A stretch of DNA of 64,000 bases from Leadbetterella sp. (GTDB lineage Bacteria > Bacteroidota > Bacteroidia > Cytophagales > Spirosomataceae). The stretch covers positions 62,001 to 126,000 of the forward strand of contig JAHBUH010000011.1 in NCBI GenBank assembly GCA_019638185.1, in the 5' to 3' direction. Below are positions 34,080 through 42,273 of the stretch, in pieces. How positions within the stretch are numbered: position 1 is the first letter of the stretch; each line of letters starts with the position of its first letter. The notes under the pieces are model-generated. The model saw only the letters and a list, made by a program, of their open reading frames with translations, made no database searches and was not told where the DNA came from. A program made the position numbers and the translations under genes.

Positions 34080-34889
34080 ATGAAAATCTTAATAACTGCT
34101 ATCCTTCTCCAAATATCATTTCAACTTAATAGTTTAAGTGATTCTCTTGAAAGAGACAATATTATTGTTACTTATATTACGACTTTTAAAAAGTACAAAA
34201 GTCGCCCAAATCTTACAGAAACATTGATGAAGTTGTATATTACAGATACTACTTCTATTTTTATTGATAGTGATTTAGAAAATATTTTCAAACTAGATGC
34301 TTCGGATATAGACGATTTGACAGGATCACAAATTAAAAAAGCTAAGGATCGAATTTCATCTATCAAGTACTTTATCCAAAAATTTCACAATAAAGAATAT
34401 ATGACACTAAGTCAAGAGGTTAGCAGAAAACAATTTGCTGGATATAGGCAAGAAATGATGCTTCCGGATATTTGGCACATTCGTCGTGATACTGCAACAA
34501 TAGCTGGGCTTAAATCTCTTAAAGCAGAGTGCAAATATGGAGGACGAGAATGGACGGCCTGGTTTTCTCCTGAAGTTCCAATCTCAGACGGACCATCCAA
34601 GTTTAGCGGATTACCTGGACTGATAGTTAAGCTAGAATCTGCCGATGGAGATTACCAGTTTATACTAAACGGGTTAGAAAGGTTAAAAAATAGGGCGCCA
34701 AAACTACCTGATACTCAGATTGTTGAAAGAGACAAATTTAAAAATTTGAGACTCGCGTATTATGAAAATCTCATTCCCCCAAACTCTAAAGTTAATCTCA
34801 CTATCGAAGGAAAATTATATAATAGGGAGGAAACGATTGAATATCTAAAGAGAGGAGAATTGGATAATAATCTTCTGGAATTAGAGTAA
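34080..34889 (+). CDS. GLPGLI family protein
   Basis: A 269-residue protein with the family-defining motif in KFSGLPGLIVKLES (about residues 176-189) and the typical preceding AWFSPEVPISDGP. GLPGLI proteins are a Bacteroidota family of unknown function, often next to genes for TonB-dependent-type outer-membrane proteins. The N-terminus (KILITAILLQISFQLNS) is a likely signal peptide. The TAA stop is immediately followed by the ATG of the truncated receptor-like gene, which fits this pairing. Confidence 0.88.
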   Translation: MKILITAILLQISFQLNSLSDSLERDNIIVTYITTFKKYKSRPNLTETLMKLYITDTTSIFIDSDLENIFKLDASDIDDLTGSQIKKAKDRISSIKYFIQKFHNKEYMTLSQEVSRKQFAGYRQEMMLPDIWHIRRDTATIAGLKSLKAECKYGGREWTAWFSPEVPISDGPSKFSGLPGLIVKLESADGDYQFILNGLERLKNRAPKLPDTQIVERDKFKNLRLAYYENLIPPNSKVNLTIEGKLYNREETIEYLKRGELDNNLLELE

Positions 34890-35087
34890 ATGTATTTTAG
34901 AACATCTGTTTTAAGTTTCATTTTATTATTATCATCGTTTAAATCCTATACACAGATTAATATTGAAGGGAGGATTCAGAACGAAGATGGGATTGCTTTG
35001 TTTTCTACAAATATCACCATAAAAAGTACTTGAGAAATTAATAGGATTTTAGGATTTTCCATTAGTAAGGCTGTATGTAGCTCCTAA
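34890..35087 (+). pseudogene. Truncated receptor-type gene (carboxypeptidase-regulatory-like N-terminus)
   Basis: Starts at the base after the GLPGLI stop. The first 47 codons give a signal peptide (YFRTSVLSFILLLSSFKSYT) and the opening of a carboxypeptidase-regulatory-like domain (QINIEGRIQNEDGIALFSTN). A TGA at 35031-35033 interrupts it. The same frame continues with RILGFSIS, which is what that domain should contain next, until TAA at 35085. The rest, normally a barrel of 600-800 residues, is missing before the serS terminator. I therefore read it as a decayed partner of the GLPGLI gene. Confidence 0.65.
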
Positions 35088-35115
35088 AAAAATCCGGCCA
35101 ACAACGGACCGGATT
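35086..35115 (-). terminator. Intrinsic terminator of serS
   Basis: Stem AATCCGG / CCGGATT (extended by CC/GG around a bulge) with a T-run on the minus strand. Confidence 0.8.
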
Positions 35116-35157
35116 CATCGAATATCGTAATTCTTTTAAGCAATTTTCAAGAGATTC

Positions 35158-36429
35158 CTACGCGATCATCTCAAAACCGCAGTAGGGCCGTAATACTTCC
35201 GGAATAAGAATTCCCTCCGGCGTCTGGTTATTTTCCAGGATGGCCGCCAGGATCCGGGGCAGGGCCAGGGCTGAGCCGTTCAGGGTATGCAGCAGCTGGG
35301 ATTTGCCATCGGTTTTATAGCGAAGCTTCAGGCGGTTCGCCTGGTAGGTCTCAAAGTTAGAGACGGAGCTCACTTCCAGCCAGCGTTCCTGGGCGGCAGA
35401 AAACACCTCAAAGTCATACGTAAGGGCGGAAGTAAAGCTCATGTCGCCCCCGCACAGGCGTAGGATCCGGTAAGGCAGGTTCAGCTTTTCCAGCAGGCCG
35501 CGCACGTGGCCCAGCATTTCTTCCAGGGCCGCGTAGGAGTTTTCCGGCGTGGTGATCTGCACGATCTCCACCTTGTCAAACTGGTGCAGGCGGTTCAGTC
35601 CGCGTACGTGTGCCCCCCAGCTTCCGGCCTCTCTCCGGAAACAGGGCGTATAGCCGGCATGTTTTACGGGGAGGTCGTTCTCGGAAAGGATGACGTCACG
35701 GTACATATTGGTAATGGGCACTTCAGCCGTAGGGATCAGGTAGAGGTCATCTGCCGTGGCGTGATACATCTGGCCTTCTTTATCCGGCAGCTGGCCGGTA
35801 CCAAAACCGGAGGCGGCATTGATCACCACCGGCGGCTGCACTTCCAGGTAGCCGGCCTTATCGGCCTCGTTCAGGAAGAAGTTAATCAGCGCCCGTTGGA
35901 TCTTGGCCCCCTTGCCTTTGTAAAAAGGAAAGCCGGCGCCGGTCACCTTATTGCCCAGATCAAAGTCGATGATGTCGTATTTCTTAATGAGTTCCCAGTG
36001 CGGCAGGGCTCCCTCGCCCAGGGCGGGGATGGTACCGCCCTTTTCCACTTCTTCATTCTCTTCCGGCGTTCTGCCTTCGGGTACCGACTCATGCGGCAGG
36101 TTAGGGAGAGTCACCAGGACATCCTGGAGGGTTTCTTCCACCTTTTTCAGGGTAGTTTCCAGCTCTTTAGACAGCTCTTTCAGTTCAGCGGTCTGCGATT
36201 TCAGCTTTTCAGCTTCTTCCCGCTTTCCTTCTTTCATCAGGCTGCCGATCTCCCGCGCCAGGCCATTGGCCTGCGCCAGGGTGTTATCCAGCCTCACCTG
36301 CACTTCTTTCCGCTGGTTATCCAGATCAATGGCCTGGTTAATGGCCACAGACGCATCTTTAAAATGCTTTTTTTCCAGGCCGGCAATGGCCTGCGCCTTA
36401 TTTTCCCGGATATAGTTTAATTGTAACAT
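35158..36429 (-). CDS. serS: Seryl-tRNA synthetase
   Basis: Charges tRNA-Ser (and tRNA-Sec where present). The 423-residue class II enzyme has the long N-terminal coiled-coil arm (roughly residues 25-105, Glu/Lys/Leu-rich), motif 2 FRREAGSWGAHVRGLNRLHQF and motif 3 TLNGSALALPRILAAILEN. Ends at its own terminator. lysC lies 2 nt upstream on the same strand, so the two may be co-transcribed. Confidence 0.97.
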   Translation of the reverse strand: MLQLNYIRENKAQAIAGLEKKHFKDASVAINQAIDLDNQRKEVQVRLDNTLAQANGLAREIGSLMKEGKREEAEKLKSQTAELKELSKELETTLKKVEETLQDVLVTLPNLPHESVPEGRTPEENEEVEKGGTIPALGEGALPHWELIKKYDIIDFDLGNKVTGAGFPFYKGKGAKIQRALINFFLNEADKAGYLEVQPPVVINAASGFGTGQLPDKEGQMYHATADDLYLIPTAEVPITNMYRDVILSENDLPVKHAGYTPCFRREAGSWGAHVRGLNRLHQFDKVEIVQITTPENSYAALEEMLGHVRGLLEKLNLPYRILRLCGGDMSFTSALTYDFEVFSAAQERWLEVSSVSNFETYQANRLKLRYKTDGKSQLLHTLNGSALALPRILAAILENNQTPEGILIPEVLRPYCGFEMIA

Positions 36430-36431
36430 GA

Positions 36432-37769
36432 TTACTGGTTTTCAAAAGTGAAAAGGTTCTCATTCAGTATCTCCAGGGCCTGGTTTTTGTCTTTGGTGTC
36501 TACCAGGATGGATACGTTATGCTCTGAAGCACCGTAGGAGATCATCCGCACGGGGATATCGCGCAGGGCTTCCAGGATACGAAAGGCCACGCCTGACTTA
36601 TCCGCAAAGAACTGGCCCACCACACAGATGATGGTCTGGTTCCGGTCATGTTCTTCCAGGTCAGCAAACTGGCTGAGCTCTTCGGTAATGGCCTCCAGGT
36701 GCTCTGAATTATCAATGGTCACCGCCACGGAAACTTCGGAGGTGGTGATCATATCCACCGGTGTTTTGTATTTGTCAAAGATATCAAACACCCTTTTCAC
36801 AAATCCGTAGGCGTTCAGCATACGGGTAGAGTGAATGTAGATGGCGGTGATGTTATCTTTCGCCGCTATGGCCGTGATCTCTGCCCCTGCCGAGGTATTG
36901 GCCGAGATGAGCGTGCCCGGTGCCTCCGGCTCCATGGTATTTTTCAGCCTTACCGGCACTCCGCGCAGCTTAGCCGGGGTAATGGTGCTGGGGTGAAGGA
37001 TTTTGGCCCCGAAGTAAGCCAGTTCAGCCGCTTCTTCAAAGGTCAGGTAGCGCACGGGGAAAGTGCGTTTTACTACCCGGGGGTCATTATTATGCATGCC
37101 GTCAATGTCGGTCCAGATCTGGATCTCCTCTGCCGTAAGCGCCCCACCGATGAGCGAAGCCGTATAATCCGAGCCGCCCCGTTTGAGGTTATCGATGTTC
37201 CCTTCGGGGTTCCGGCAGATAAAGCCCTGGGTAACCACGATCTGGTAGTTTTCCCGGCCTTCGAGGATCGATTTCAAGTCGGTTTCGATCTCGTTAAAAA
37301 GCGGTTCGGCATCTGCATCTATCTTCATAAAGTCCAGGGCATGGATGAGCGTAACGCTATCGCCCCTCTCCATTAAATACGCCGTAAACAACTGGGTGGA
37401 AAGGATTTCACCTTCCGCCACCAGTTCTTTGTCCTGCTTGGCAGTAAACGGCTGATAGGTAGCCAGGTTAGCTATAACGTTAAATTCCGAGCTGATGATC
37501 TGCCGGCCGTGATCCAGCCCTTCGGGCGTTTCAAAAAGCTCTTCATTAAAGGCATGATAATGTGCCCTCAGCTCATCAATGAGGCCGTTAGCCCGGGTAT
37601 GGTCTTTTGCCTTCAGGGCTTCGCCGATCTCCAGGAGGGCATTGGTGCTGCCGGAAAGTGCGGAAAGCACCACCAGCTTACGGCCGGGATCCGCGGTTAC
37701 CAGGTCCCTGATTGATTTCATGCGCTCCGGCTTACCCACCGAAGTGCCGCCAAACTTCCAAACTTGCAT
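36432..37769 (-). CDS. lysC: Aspartokinase, monofunctional
   Basis: Phosphorylates aspartate, the first step toward lysine, threonine and methionine. The 445-residue protein begins VWKFGGTSVGKPERMKSI, has KRGGSDYTASLIGGAL and TDIDGMHNNDPRVV in the kinase domain, and ends in two ACT domains (about residues 295-440), expected to bind a feedback amino acid. No homoserine dehydrogenase domain follows. 2 nt from serS; ribH lies 7 nt upstream on the same strand. Confidence 0.93.
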   Translation of the reverse strand: MQVWKFGGTSVGKPERMKSIRDLVTADPGRKLVVLSALSGSTNALLEIGEALKAKDHTRANGLIDELRAHYHAFNEELFETPEGLDHGRQIISSEFNVIANLATYQPFTAKQDKELVAEGEILSTQLFTAYLMERGDSVTLIHALDFMKIDADAEPLFNEIETDLKSILEGRENYQIVVTQGFICRNPEGNIDNLKRGGSDYTASLIGGALTAEEIQIWTDIDGMHNNDPRVVKRTFPVRYLTFEEAAELAYFGAKILHPSTITPAKLRGVPVRLKNTMEPEAPGTLISANTSAGAEITAIAAKDNITAIYIHSTRMLNAYGFVKRVFDIFDKYKTPVDMITTSEVSVAVTIDNSEHLEAITEELSQFADLEEHDRNQTIICVVGQFFADKSGVAFRILEALRDIPVRMISYGASEHNVSILVDTKDKNQALEILNENLFTFENQ

Positions 37770-37776
37770 ATTTCTT

Positions 37777-38256
37777 TTAATTTAAACCTAACATTTTAAT
37801 AGCGGTGATAGCCGCCTCATCGCCTTTATTGCCGTGAATGCCCCCGGCCCGGTCCAGGGCCTGCTGGTGGGTATTGGGCGTTAATACCCCAAAGATTACC
37901 GGCTTATTATATTTCAGGGCTACCTGGGTGAGGCCCTGGGCCACGGCATTGTTAATGTAGTCGTTATGCCGGGTTTCGCCCTGGATAACGCAGCCAATGG
38001 CAATGACAGCGTCAATGTCCTCCCTTTGGGCCATTACCTGGGCGCCAAAGCTCAGCTCGTAGCTACCCGGAACGTACTTTTTCACGATGTTTTCTTCGGA
38101 AACACCGTATTTCAGCAAGGTGGCTATAGCCCCGCCGGCCAGAGCTTCCGTGATCTCTTCATTCCATTCGGCTACCAGCACGGCAAATCGCTTCTGCGAT
38201 ACGTCAGGCAGGTGGCCGGTAGAAAAAACGCTTAAATTTTTATCCGCTGATGACAT
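37777..38256 (-). CDS. ribH: 6,7-dimethyl-8-ribityllumazine synthase
   Basis: Penultimate step of riboflavin synthesis. The 159-residue protein shows the family pattern FAVLVAEWNEEITEAL, VPGSYELSFGAQ, AVIAIGCVIQGETRHNDYI (with the active-site histidine) and FGVLTPNTHQQALDRAGG. The ATG at 38256 is used; a longer frame to 38286 would start within the upstream terminator. Starts a ribH-lysC-serS run with gaps of 2-7 nt. No other rib genes are present. Confidence 0.96.
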   Translation of the reverse strand: MSSADKNLSVFSTGHLPDVSQKRFAVLVAEWNEEITEALAGGAIATLLKYGVSEENIVKKYVPGSYELSFGAQVMAQREDIDAVIAIGCVIQGETRHNDYINNAVAQGLTQVALKYNKPVIFGVLTPNTHQQALDRAGGIHGNKGDEAAITAIKMLGLN

Positions 38257-38269
38257 GGTATGGGTGAAT

Positions 38270-38300
38270 AAAAAAGGGATAAACACATGGCTTATCCCTT
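38270..38300 (-). terminator. Intrinsic terminator after the TPR gene
   Basis: Stem AAGGGATAA / TTATCCCTT (38274-38282, 38292-38300) with a T-run on the minus strand. It separates the TPR gene from ribH. Confidence 0.85.
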
Positions 38301-38322
38301 CGATTTTATCTTAATTTCAATC

Positions 38323-39021
38323 TTAGTTTCCGCCAAGTTCCGCTTCCAGCTTCGATTTATATTTCTTAGCCAGCACCGACTCAATGGCCGAAGGGTATTT
38401 ATCGATCACAGAGGCATATACTTTTACCGCCTCGCTGTTATTCTTCGCCTCCTGGTAAGCAATACCCAGCTTCATCATGTAACCGGGTGTAGCAAATTTA
38501 TTTGGCTTATAGTCTACCGCTTTTTTATAGTATTTGATGGCGTCATCGGCTTTGCCCAGCTCCAGGTAGCTGTCACCGATCAGGGTGTAGGCACGGGGCT
38601 GCAGCACGTCGTCATTGGCTGAAAATTTCTCCAGCCGGCCGATCGCCTCATTAAATTTACCTTCTTTCATGAATGCGATACCGGCGTACATATTGGCCAG
38701 GTTACCGCCTTTGGTACTGCTGTAATTATCAGCTACCGATTCCAGGCCTTCATTACCTCCCTGCCCTTTGAGGGCCTGGCTGGTAGAGTCGGCTTCAAAG
38801 GAGTTTACGGCATCAAACATAGCCACCTGCGCCTCTTTCTCCTGGCCTTTGTTCCAGTAATTGTATCCGAAAGCTCCGGCTACCAGCGCAAGAATCACTA
38901 CTACTACTCCCAGCACGGCCTTTTGATTTCTTTCAAAAAAACCTTCTACTTTAAATACTTCTTTCCTCAGCGCTTCGGAATTCTCTATGATTTCAATACC
39001 TGACTTCTCTTTTTTTGCCAT
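38323..39021 (-). CDS. Membrane-anchored TPR protein
   Basis: A 232-residue protein with an N-terminal cytosolic part, one membrane span (AVLGVVVVILALVAGAFGY, about residues 35-53) and three to four tetratricopeptide repeats (ANMYAGIAFMKEGKFNEAIG; AYTLIGDSYLELGKADDAIK; PGYMMKLGIAYQEAKNNSEA). The layout, N-terminal anchor then TPR, resembles YfgM, a chaperone-like partner of the Sec machinery, but identity with YfgM is not established. A -7 box TAAATTTG lies at 39050-39057. Confidence 0.82.
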   Translation of the reverse strand: MAKKEKSGIEIIENSEALRKEVFKVEGFFERNQKAVLGVVVVILALVAGAFGYNYWNKGQEKEAQVAMFDAVNSFEADSTSQALKGQGGNEGLESVADNYSSTKGGNLANMYAGIAFMKEGKFNEAIGRLEKFSANDDVLQPRAYTLIGDSYLELGKADDAIKYYKKAVDYKPNKFATPGYMMKLGIAYQEAKNNSEAVKVYASVIDKYPSAIESVLAKKYKSKLEAELGGN

Positions 39022-39049
39022 TTTAATTGGTTGTCAAAATTTTGGAGTG

Positions 39050-39057
39050 CAAATTTA
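39050..39057 (-). promoter_or_regulatory. Candidate -7 element of the TPR gene (TAAATTTG)
   Basis: Exact TAnnTTTG match on the minus strand, 28 nt before the ATG. No TTG at -33. An inverted repeat TATGCA/TGCATA with a 13-nt spacer lies upstream at 39081-39105. Confidence 0.4.
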
Positions 39058-39113
39058 TGAAATATATTTAGATTTTTGTGTATGCAGAGGGCAATATTTT
39101 GCATAGCGGCAGA

Positions 39114-39147
39114 CACAAAAAAAGCCGGACCCTTTCCGGATCCGGCT
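39114..39147 (-). terminator. Intrinsic terminator of pdhA
   Basis: Stem AGCCGGA / TCCGGCT with loop, T-run of seven on the minus strand, just past the pdhA stop. Confidence 0.85.
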
Positions 39148-39156
39148 CTTCCCGTA

Positions 39157-40173
39157 TTATTCTCTCACAAACGGATAATCCGCCTGTACATAAATATCTT
39201 CAAAAGCCTCTTCCGGCTTAGGCCAGGGGGATTCTTCCGCAAATTTCACGGCCTCATCTACCTGCTTTTTCACCCGCTCATCTATGGCATCCAGTTCTTC
39301 CTGGGTAGCGATCTTACCCGTGAGGATCCGGTCTTTGATCAGCTCGATCGGGTCTCTCATCTTCCATTCGGCCACTTCTTCCTTGGTACGGTATTTCTGG
39401 GGATCCGACATCGAGTGGCCCCGGTAACGGTAAGTTTTAAATTCCAGGAAGGTAGGCCCTTCTCCTTTCCGGGCTCTTTCTGCTGCCCGGGAAACCGCCT
39501 CGTGCACGATCTCCACATCCATGGCGTCTACGGCTTCCGAAGGGATATCGAAGGCCTCGCCCAGGGTGTAGAGCTCTCTTACGTTAGAGGTACGGGCTAC
39601 CGATGTACCCATGGCATAGCCGTTATTTTCCACCACAAAGATAACCGGGATCTTCCAGGTCATGGCCATGTTCAGGGCCTCGTGGAAGGCTCCCTGGCGA
39701 ATGGCCCCGTCACCGAAGTAACAGATGCAAAGGTTATCCGTTCCTTTATATTTTTCAGCAAAGCCGAGACCGGCACCCAGGGGGATCTGCGCCCCTACAA
39801 TGCCGTGACCGCCCACAAAACCCACCTCTTTGTCAAAGATGTGCATGGAACCGCCTTTTCCTTTCGTTGTACCGGTGACTTTCCCGTAAAGTTCGGCCAT
39901 AATTTTAGAAGGATCCGTACCCAGGGCCAGCGGATGGCCGTGATCGCGGTAGGCGGTAATGTATTTATCTCCTTTTTTCAGGGCAGATACGGAGCCGGAA
40001 GAACAGGCCTCCTGACCGATATATAAGTGGCAGAAACCCCGGATTTTCTGCTGGCCGTATAACTGACCTGCTTTTTCTTCAAACTTGCGCTGAAGTACCA
40101 TGGAGTCGTACCAGTAGATGTATTGCTCTTTGGAATATTTAACTTTTGCTGCTTCCTTGCTCTTTGCTGCCAT
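39157..40173 (-). CDS. pdhA: Pyruvate dehydrogenase E1 component, alpha subunit
   Basis: Thiamine-diphosphate subunit of the pyruvate dehydrogenase complex, converting pyruvate to acetyl-CoA. The 338-residue protein contains the ThDP motif GDGAIRQGAF...VVENNGYAMGT, the phosphorylation-loop-like YRGHSMSDPQKYRT, and YRDHGHPLALG near the substrate site. Length is normal for two-subunit E1 enzymes. The beta subunit and E2 genes are not adjacent. Single gene with its own promoter and terminator. Confidence 0.95.
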   Translation of the reverse strand: MAAKSKEAAKVKYSKEQYIYWYDSMVLQRKFEEKAGQLYGQQKIRGFCHLYIGQEACSSGSVSALKKGDKYITAYRDHGHPLALGTDPSKIMAELYGKVTGTTKGKGGSMHIFDKEVGFVGGHGIVGAQIPLGAGLGFAEKYKGTDNLCICYFGDGAIRQGAFHEALNMAMTWKIPVIFVVENNGYAMGTSVARTSNVRELYTLGEAFDIPSEAVDAMDVEIVHEAVSRAAERARKGEGPTFLEFKTYRYRGHSMSDPQKYRTKEEVAEWKMRDPIELIKDRILTGKIATQEELDAIDERVKKQVDEAVKFAEESPWPKPEEAFEDIYVQADYPFVRE

Positions 40174-40203
40174 AAAAGTAGTTCACTTAAAATATTTGAG
40201 GTA

Positions 40204-40233
40204 CAAAAATAGCGATTCGTGCTTATATTTCAA
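40204..40233 (-). promoter_or_regulatory. Predicted pdhA promoter
   Basis: Minus strand TTG, 19-nt spacer, TATTTTTG: full match to the Bacteroidota consensus, about 30 nt before the ATG. Confidence 0.65.
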
Positions 40234-40319
40234 TAAAATAAACCGCATAGATTTTTGAAAAGCGGAAGCCGGCGCCCGGGACTTGAAGTTACCAGTTTAA
40301 ATTCCGAATTTTGCGCATC

Positions 40320-41387
40320 ATGTACCTTCAAAATCTCCGCTTATACCATTTCAGGAACTACGAAGACCGCTTTTTTACGTTTTCGGAGGGATTGAATTGT
40401 ATTGTGGGGAAGAACGGTAGCGGGAAGACTAACCTCCTGGATGCCGTATATTTCCTGGCGCTTTCCAAAAGCTCCATCCACAGCCAGGACCAGCTCAGCA
40501 TCCGGTTTGAGGAGGATTTCTGCGTGGTAGAGGGGTCTTTCCGTACGGATCACGACGAGGTGGTGGCCTGCCATCTGCAGCGGCAGGGGAAAAAGACGGT
40601 GAGTGCTGACCGCAAGGTGTATGAGAAACTTTCGGAGCATATCGGGAAATACCCGGTGGTGCTGATTGCGCCGAATGACACCGACCTGATCCGTGACGGC
40701 GCCGAAACCCGCCGTAAGCTGTTTGACGGCATCCTCTCACAGCTCTACCCGGATTACCTGCAAACCTACCTCCGGTATAACAAAGCCCTGGATCAGCGAA
40801 ACAGCCTGCTGAAGCAGTTTGCCGAGCAGCAGTTTTTTGACCCGGACCTGCTGAAAATCTATTCGGAGCAGCTCATCAGCCTGGGTCAGAAGATCTTTGA
40901 GGCCCGGAAGCAGTTCATAGAAGCGTTTACGCCGCTGTTTAATGCCCATTACTCCACGCTGTCCGAAGACCGGGAGGAAGTGACCCTGAATTATGTCTCC
41001 GACGCTGCCCGTGATGATTTCGAGCGCAGCTTTTACGCCAATACGGACCGGGATCTGGCCGCCCAGCGCACCACTCTGGGTGTGCATAAGGACGACTACG
41101 AATTTCTCATGAGCGGCATGCCGGTGAAGAAGTTCGGGTCACAGGGACAGAGAAAGAGCTACATTATGGCCCTGAAGCTGGCGCAGTTCGACAGCATCCA
41201 CCGCGAAAAGGGCCGGAAGCCCATCCTGCTCCTGGATGATATTTTTGATAAACTGGACGACCGCCGCATAGAGCGCCTCATCGGGATGATCCGCGAAGGT
41301 GCTTTCGGGCAGGTGTTTATTACGGATGCCCGCCCGGCCAGGACGGAGGAGATGCTGGGGGTGGGCGTGAATTTTGTAAAACTTTAA
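40320..41387 (+). CDS. recF: DNA replication and repair protein RecF
   Basis: SMC-like ATPase that loads RecA at gaps together with RecO and RecR. The 355-residue protein has Walker A (CIVGKNGSGKTNLLDA), the ABC signature-like GSQGQRKSYIMALKLAQ and Walker B (PILLLDDIFDKLDDRR). The ATG at 40320 fits the family start (MYLQNLRLYHFRNYE); a TTG at 40311 is an alternative. It is not linked with dnaA or dnaN here, unlike in many bacteria. Ends 1 nt from the convergent SDR gene. Confidence 0.96.
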   Translation: MYLQNLRLYHFRNYEDRFFTFSEGLNCIVGKNGSGKTNLLDAVYFLALSKSSIHSQDQLSIRFEEDFCVVEGSFRTDHDEVVACHLQRQGKKTVSADRKVYEKLSEHIGKYPVVLIAPNDTDLIRDGAETRRKLFDGILSQLYPDYLQTYLRYNKALDQRNSLLKQFAEQQFFDPDLLKIYSEQLISLGQKIFEARKQFIEAFTPLFNAHYSTLSEDREEVTLNYVSDAARDDFERSFYANTDRDLAAQRTTLGVHKDDYEFLMSGMPVKKFGSQGQRKSYIMALKLAQFDSIHREKGRKPILLLDDIFDKLDDRRIERLIGMIREGAFGQVFITDARPARTEEMLGVGVNFVKL

Positions 41388-41388
41388 T

Positions 41389-42171
41389 TTATATCAGCGC
41401 CCTGTCCAGGTGCACGTACCCTCCATCCACATGAATCAGCTGGCCTGTGGTATGGCTGGACCGCGAGGAGAGCAGAAATACCGCCATGTCAGCAATCTCC
41501 TGAATGGTGGTCATGCGTTTACCCAGGGGGATCTTACTTTCTATGGATTTCAGGGTGCCTTCCGGATCCGGGAGGGTCTTTATCCATTTATCATACAGGG
41601 GGGTGTAGCATTCTGCCACCACGATACCGTTTACCCGGATGCCGTATTTCAGAAGTTCCACGGCCCACTCGCGGGTGAGGGCGTTCCGCGCGCCGTTAGC
41701 GGCGGCATAGCCGGAGGTACCTCCCTGGCCGGTCTCGCCGGTTTTAGAGGTGATATTGAGGATCGGGCCTTGGGTCTGCTTCAGGGAAGGCAGGGCATGG
41801 TGGGCCAGGAGATAATAATGAACCATATTTTTATGAAGCGATTCCATGAAGGCCGCGTAGTTACCGGATTCCAGCCCCACGCCGTCATTAGCACCGGCGT
41901 TATTCACCAGGCCGTCTATCCGGCCAAAGCGCTCCAGGGTCAGGCGCACGGCTTTCTCGCATTCTTCAGGTTGGGAGAGCTCGGCCTCTACCGTAAAGCC
42001 GAAACCGCCGGCCGCCACGATTTTCTCCAGGGCCAGCTCATTATCTTTCCGGTTCCGCCCTATAATCACCGGGAAGGCCCCTTCTATACTTAGCTGGTTA
42101 GCAATCCCCTCTCCTATTCCTTTGGCTCCGCCGGAGACCATGATCACTTTTTCGTTCAGTTTTAAATTCAT
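41389..42171 (-). CDS. Short-chain dehydrogenase with YxxxN active site
   Basis: A 260-residue classical-length SDR. NAD(P)-binding motif GGAKGIGEG near residue 15, NNAG near residue 90 and catalytic Ser/Tyr in NITSKTGETG...SGYAAANGARNALTREWA. The lysine of the usual YxxxK is asparagine here (YAAAN). Similar enzymes in Bacteroidota are often named L-fucose dehydrogenase-like, and the C-terminal VDGGYVHLDRAL fits a sugar-active SDR, but the substrate is not proven. Own promoter at 42195-42224. Confidence 0.8.
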   Translation of the reverse strand: MNLKLNEKVIMVSGGAKGIGEGIANQLSIEGAFPVIIGRNRKDNELALEKIVAAGGFGFTVEAELSQPEECEKAVRLTLERFGRIDGLVNNAGANDGVGLESGNYAAFMESLHKNMVHYYLLAHHALPSLKQTQGPILNITSKTGETGQGGTSGYAAANGARNALTREWAVELLKYGIRVNGIVVAECYTPLYDKWIKTLPDPEGTLKSIESKIPLGKRMTTIQEIADMAVFLLSSRSSHTTGQLIHVDGGYVHLDRALI

Positions 42172-42194
42172 AATGGGCCCATTCTTTATCCAAA

Positions 42195-42224
42195 CAAAAA
42201 TAGAATAATTCCCTAACTTCGCAA
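42195..42224 (-). promoter_or_regulatory. Predicted SDR gene promoter
   Basis: Minus strand TTG, 19-nt spacer, TATTTTTG, a full consensus match; the ATG is 24 nt downstream of the -7 box. Confidence 0.65.
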
Positions 42225-42273
42225 CGGAATAGGCGGTTAATTCCTAAAAAACAGCCGCTAAAAATTTATACTG

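Larger units (their letters stand above)
33255..35157. other. AT-rich island of foreign base composition
   Basis: Between the DUF1501 gene and serS, base composition drops visibly to about one third GC, against roughly half in the flanks. It holds a small secreted protein, a GLPGLI protein and a broken receptor-like gene. No integrase, IS or tRNA is seen at its edges, so the mode of entry is unclear. Confidence 0.75.

Noticed and set aside
39081-39105. Inverted repeat TATGCA/TGCATA upstream of the TPR gene as another MarR site
   Set aside because: Half-sites resemble the marR palindrome but the spacer is 13 nt instead of 2, so the same dimer is unlikely to bind.
39076-40026. 316-codon open frame on the plus strand
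   Set aside because: Exactly antisense to pdhA, which has full family motifs; composition is that of a shadow frame.
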